Source of the DNA: Atopostipes sp043425375
Lineage (GTDB): Bacteria > Bacillota > Bacilli > Lactobacillales > Carnobacteriaceae_A
Reading direction: 5' to 3'
Assembly (NCBI GenBank): GCA_043425375.1
Contig: JBHWQC010000077.1
Span: forward strand, 1 to 54,819
Length of the DNA: 54,819 nucleotides
Below the pieces are notes generated by a model, which did no database searches, was not told the origin of the DNA, and saw nothing but the letters and a program-made list of their open reading frames with translations. The position numbers and the translations under genes are program-made. This document shows, one piece after another, positions 51,806 to 54,819 of this stretch (its first letter is position 1; each line of letters opens with the position of its first letter).

Positions 51806-53156
51806 TTGCAGCCAACTCCTCTCTAGTGACTTTATTTGCGTCGACAATTACATCAATGCCTTTAGCGGTAAAGAATTGCACAAACTCTTTAAAAATCGCT
51901 GTTTCAGAAAACGGACTGGTAAAACATACATTCAGCTGATTTTTATAACTATTGACGCAAAATTGAGGACGAATAACGGACGTGTAAAAATAAAAATCTT
52001 CTACATAGTCCATGACTTCCTCAGGCAAATGAAATTTCCCCAAATTAGACATGGCTAAGGTAATTTTTCGGTTATTTAATTGATTAAAGCCTTTTAAGAG
52101 TAAATCTTTGATCGGCCGCGGCAGGATGCGAGCACCTGGATGAAACTCAAAAGCGATATGCTGCTTTAGACGGTTTTCTAACGCTTCTTTTTCCAATTGG
52201 GCTTTAAATTGTTCATTAAGGACTGCACACATTTCATGAAAATCGACTTCTGTATTCGCTTTAAATGTATAATCAACACTCGTGGTGCTAAAGAAATTTC
52301 GCACCGTTTCTGAGGGGAAAAACTGGCGCAAGTTAATCGGAATCGACACGCTAATGGTCGTATCCTCGGCTTTGTTCTCTTTATCCAAATAAGTCGCCAA
52401 CATATAAACGGCGGTTAAATAAATGGTCAAGGACACCCCTGCTTCGCGAGCCAATGTCAAAATCTCTTTCACCGGGAATTTGACTAAAAGAATACGCGGG
52501 CGAAAATCCGGATTTTTTGTTCCTTTAACTTGATAAATTTTTTTGTCTTTGCCAATATCAGAAAATTGCGGCGCTGAATGATCATCCGTCTTTAATTCCG
52601 TATACAATTCGCGCAAAGGGCGCATAAACCGCGCAAATTGAGTCATCTTTTTCTTTTCTTTAAAATACGTGTTGAAACTATCTTCTAAATCTGCTTTTTC
52701 TCTGGTCGTTATCGGCTGCATATTTCTTTCTTCATGCACATAACCTAGGCGCACATATTCTGTAATTAAATCTTCAAAAAACCATAAAGCACCCGTTCCA
52801 TCTGTTAACGCATGAAACACTTCTAAATGAATCCGATTTTCTTTATATAAAACCCGAAACATAAAATTCTTTTCTCCCGATTTATAAATTTCCGTGACGG
52901 GCGGTTCTGTTTCAAGTTGTACTCTAGGGTTGAATTCACTTTTTTCTAAATAATACCAAAAGATGCCTCTTCTCACAATACTGTGAAACAAAGGGTACTC
53001 TTCGTACGTGCGGTTTAGGGCATCTTGTAAAATCGAAGGATTAATCGTTTCAGACATTTCAACCGTTAAACGATACACTTTCGTATCCGTTTGATTCCGC
53101 GCGGCTAAAAATATATTGGATGCATTGTCCAATCGAATCCAGTTTTCAGTTTCCAT
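51783..53156 (-). CDS. Condensation/alcohol-acetyltransferase-like acyltransferase
   Basis: A 457-residue CoA-dependent acyltransferase-fold protein (BAHD/condensation/AATase type). The N-half has the catalytic motif H115-ALT-D119-G120 in LEVFHALTDGTGALWFFED. The C-half has the structural TISVSIPINLRQFFP and FFSTTSVDYTF segments. No adenylation or carrier-protein domain is attached, so it is not a NRPS module. It lies 16 bp after the hydrolase gene and overlaps the zinc-ribbon gene. Likely an ester-forming enzyme; substrates unknown. Confidence 0.75.
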   Translation of the reverse strand: METENWIRLDNASNIFLAARNQTDTKVYRLTVEMSETINPSILQDALNRTYEEYPLFHSIVRRGIFWYYLEKSEFNPRVQLETEPPVTEIYKSGEKNFMFRVLYKENRIHLEVFHALTDGTGALWFFEDLITEYVRLGYVHEERNMQPITTREKADLEDSFNTYFKEKKKMTQFARFMRPLRELYTELKTDDHSAPQFSDIGKDKKIYQVKGTKNPDFRPRILLVKFPVKEILTLAREAGVSLTIYLTAVYMLATYLDKENKAEDTTISVSIPINLRQFFPSETVRNFFSTTSVDYTFKANTEVDFHEMCAVLNEQFKAQLEKEALENRLKQHIAFEFHPGARILPRPIKDLLLKGFNQLNNRKITLAMSNLGKFHLPEEVMDYVEDFYFYTSVIRPQFCVNSYKNQLNVCFTSPFSETAIFKEFVQFFTAKGIDVIVDANKVTREELAASEHVSEL

Positions 53157-53172
53157 ACCTACTCTCCTCGTC

Positions 53173-54084
53173 TTAGTTATTCAAAAAGGCGTTCATTATT
53201 TTGTAGGCTTCCGCTAAAGGGGTGGCAGTGGGCGGATAAGTGATAAAGCCATGAACAGCGTTTAAAATACGTTTCACTTCTACTGTATTGCCCGCCTTTT
53301 TAAGCGCTGCGCCATATGCTTCCCCTTCATCTCTTAAGGGATCAAATTCTGCTGTGATAATGAGTGTGTCTGGCTGCCGGCTCAAATCTTCTGCCATTAA
53401 AGGCGCTAAATAAGGCGTCTTTCTCATAGCTTCATCCGGCGCATATAATTCCATATATTCTTGAATCTTTTTAGTGGTCAAACCGTAGTCATAACCATTT
53501 TCTTGAATGGACGCAAAAGGCGAATTTTCTGTATGGTCCCAATGCGTCAAAGGATACAAGAGGACTTGACTATGCGGAAGCGGCTTTTTTTCTTCTTTTC
53601 TTTTTAAAGACACTGCGGCAGCCAAATTGCCGCCGGCCGAATCGCCCATTAAAATCCATTTTTGCTTTTTCTCCCCTGCTTTTGGTGTCAACAATTCATC
53701 TACTGCATCCAGACAATCTTTCAAACCGGCTGGAAAGGGATTTTCCGGCGCTAGGCGGTAGTCGATGGAATAGACGATTCGTCCCAATTGATTGGCAAGA
53801 TTTGCGCAAGCGGATGTATAGGTATCGATATTACCGATTACCCAGCCTCCGCCGTGAATATAAATGATATGTTCTTCATGCAGGCGTTTCTCAGGGTAAA
53901 AAATCCGGACTGGAATTTCATGCCCTTCATCAGGTGAATAGATTTTTTTATCTAAAAACTGGTAATCAGCTGTTGCCGGCGCATAAAAGAACTGCTGCGC
54001 TTTTCGAATCCATGTATAATCTTCTTGAATATCAATTCTGGGTGATGAAATAAATTTCATAATAAGTTTTACAAAAGGGTTCAC
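53173..54084 (-). CDS. Alpha/beta hydrolase, hormone-sensitive lipase family
   Basis: A 303-residue esterase-like protein. The oxyanion motif HGGG (77-80, YIHGGGWVIG), nucleophile S149 in GDSAGGNLAA, acid in FDPLRDEG and catalytic His in NAVHGFITYP are complete. No signal peptide, though the N terminus is amphipathic. It leads a three-gene unit with the acyltransferase and zinc-ribbon membrane protein. Substrate unknown. Confidence 0.88.
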   Translation of the reverse strand: MNPFVKLIMKFISSPRIDIQEDYTWIRKAQQFFYAPATADYQFLDKKIYSPDEGHEIPVRIFYPEKRLHEEHIIYIHGGGWVIGNIDTYTSACANLANQLGRIVYSIDYRLAPENPFPAGLKDCLDAVDELLTPKAGEKKQKWILMGDSAGGNLAAAVSLKRKEEKKPLPHSQVLLYPLTHWDHTENSPFASIQENGYDYGLTTKKIQEYMELYAPDEAMRKTPYLAPLMAEDLSRQPDTLIITAEFDPLRDEGEAYGAALKKAGNTVEVKRILNAVHGFITYPPTATPLAEAYKIMNAFLNN

Positions 54085-54209
54085 CTTTCCACCTCTTTCT
54101 TTAAAGGTTTTTTACAGTTTAGCATATTTTACCCGTGCTCGCTGAGAAAATTTACTCTTTGATTACCGGTGAATTCTCTGTGAAGTTTAAAATAAATTTT
54201 AAAAGGCCC

Positions 54210-54238
54210 TTGAAAAGTATGTCATTCCTCGCTATAAT
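54210..54238 (+). promoter_or_regulatory. Consensus SigA promoter of spx
   Basis: TTGAAA (54210-54215), 17 bp, TATAAT (54233-54238). Five of six and six of six bases match consensus. It predicts a start near 54245 and a leader of about 123 nt. Confidence 0.85.
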
Positions 54239-54260
54239 ACACAGTAGGAAATAGTCGTTC

Positions 54261-54332
54261 GCATTTTAAGAAGTTTCTTTAAGTAGCATACATATAGGAA
54301 TATGTTGAAACTTCTTCTACTCATTAAGATGC
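54261..54332 (+). promoter_or_regulatory. Structured spx leader
   Basis: AAGAAGTTTC (54268-54277) and GAAACTTCTT (54307-54316) form a perfect 10-bp stem. An outer stem GCATTTTAA/TTAAGATGC (54261-54269/54324-54332, one wobble) can stack on it. TTTTTT follows at about 54345, then the AAAGGAG ribosome site. Confidence 0.6.
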
Positions 54333-54367
54333 AAGAGCGAGATCTTTTTTACAAAGGAGTAGATAGT

Positions 54368-54778
54368 ATGATTAAACTCTATGTGTCACCTAGCTGTACT
54401 TCATGTCGGAAAGCTAAATCATGGTTAGAAGAACATGGGTTAGAGTATGAAGAGAAGAACATCTTCCACGACCCGTTAACTAGAGATGAAATCAAAGAAA
54501 TCTTAATGTTGACAGATGAGGGAACAGAAGAAATTATTTCCTATCGTTCACAAGCGTACAAGAACTTAGATGTGGATATTGATACATTGTCAATGAGTGA
54601 ATTATTAGATTTATTCATTGAGGAACCTAGTCTAATTCGTCGACCGATTATTATGGATGATCGTCGATTGCAAATTGGATACAATGAGGAAGAAATTCGT
54701 ATGTTCTTACCAAAACGAGTACGCCAAGTGGAACTTGCAGAGATTCACGACCGTTTAATGGAAGTGGAAACGGCCTAA
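54368..54778 (+). CDS. spx: Spx-type transcriptional regulator
   Basis: Binds the RNA polymerase alpha C-terminal domain and redirects transcription under thiol and envelope stress. The 136-residue ArsC-like protein has the redox switch C10-TS-C13 (LYVSPSCTSCRKAKSWLEE), the RPI motif (LIRRPIIMDDRRLQIGYN) and the C-terminal MFLPKRVRQ. The ATG at 54368 has AAAGGAG upstream; an open frame starting at 54302 is within the leader. Downstream a dyad TTTGAGG/CCTCA begins at the window edge, perhaps a terminator. A paralogue elsewhere in the genome is common. Confidence 0.94.
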   Translation: MIKLYVSPSCTSCRKAKSWLEEHGLEYEEKNIFHDPLTRDEIKEILMLTDEGTEEIISYRSQAYKNLDVDIDTLSMSELLDLFIEEPSLIRRPIIMDDRRLQIGYNEEEIRMFLPKRVRQVELAEIHDRLMEVETA

Positions 54779-54819
54779 CCTTTTGTTTATTCGTTTGAGG
54801 AAACACCTCATCAAAAAGA

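Noticed and set aside
54790..54819. Terminator after spx
   Set aside because: A dyad TTTGAGG/CCTCATCAAA begins, but the window ends before a T-tract could be seen.

Overview
The window is ordinary low-GC Gram-positive chromosome. The mix of a GatCAB amidotransferase operon, CamS pheromone lipoprotein, mbl, a lipoteichoic acid synthase, a two-subunit GlgC/GlgD glycogen operon and Spx points to the Lactobacillales, most like Carnobacteriaceae or Enterococcaceae; the genus cannot be read from the sequence. No rRNA, tRNA, phage, transposase or CRISPR was seen. About 49 genes were identified. From 1 to 34.2 kb every gene is on the minus strand; to the right the strands are mixed.

Layout, left to right: a partial EamA/DMT permease (1-372); a 498-bp structured intergenic stretch; rlmD, a diacylglycerol kinase gene and gatCAB; then pcrA-ligA-camS behind a LexA-like box. 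Next come a cell-wall operon (LdcB-type carboxypeptidase, GH73 glucosaminidase, a degenerate PurK-like ATP-grasp protein and a GntR regulator), ltaS, and a two-component system. After these lie ssb, mbl with a small EpuA-type protein, murA with a YwzB (DUF1146) protein, upp, a Sua5-type tsaC, prmC, prfA and tdk. A TetR-controlled heterodimeric ABC exporter and an AI-2E-family permease close the minus-strand block.

From 34.4 kb: a plus-strand lactonase (pgl); a repeat-rich intergenic region; a stand-alone glucose-type IIA protein with an unknown membrane protein; uppP; the glycogen operon glgB-glgC-glgD-glgA-glgP; a divergent nfeD-floA-basic protein-GlsB group; an AarF/UbiB kinase with a phasin-like coiled-coil protein; a three-gene cassette (alpha/beta hydrolase, HxxxDG acyltransferase, zinc-ribbon membrane protein); and spx with a structured leader.

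Cell-envelope functions dominate: murA, mbl, uppP, ltaS, LdcB, GH73, FloA/NfeD. Central information processing (pcrA, ligA, gatCAB, prfA/prmC, tsaC, rlmD) and glycogen storage make up most of the rest. The least explained parts are the hydrolase/acyltransferase/zinc-ribbon cassette, the PurK-like protein inside a wall-hydrolase operon, and several long inverted repeats in intergenic DNA (733-822, 35544-35782, 40430-40492, 46418-46500, 54261-54332). All structures were found by eye, without folding software or database search.
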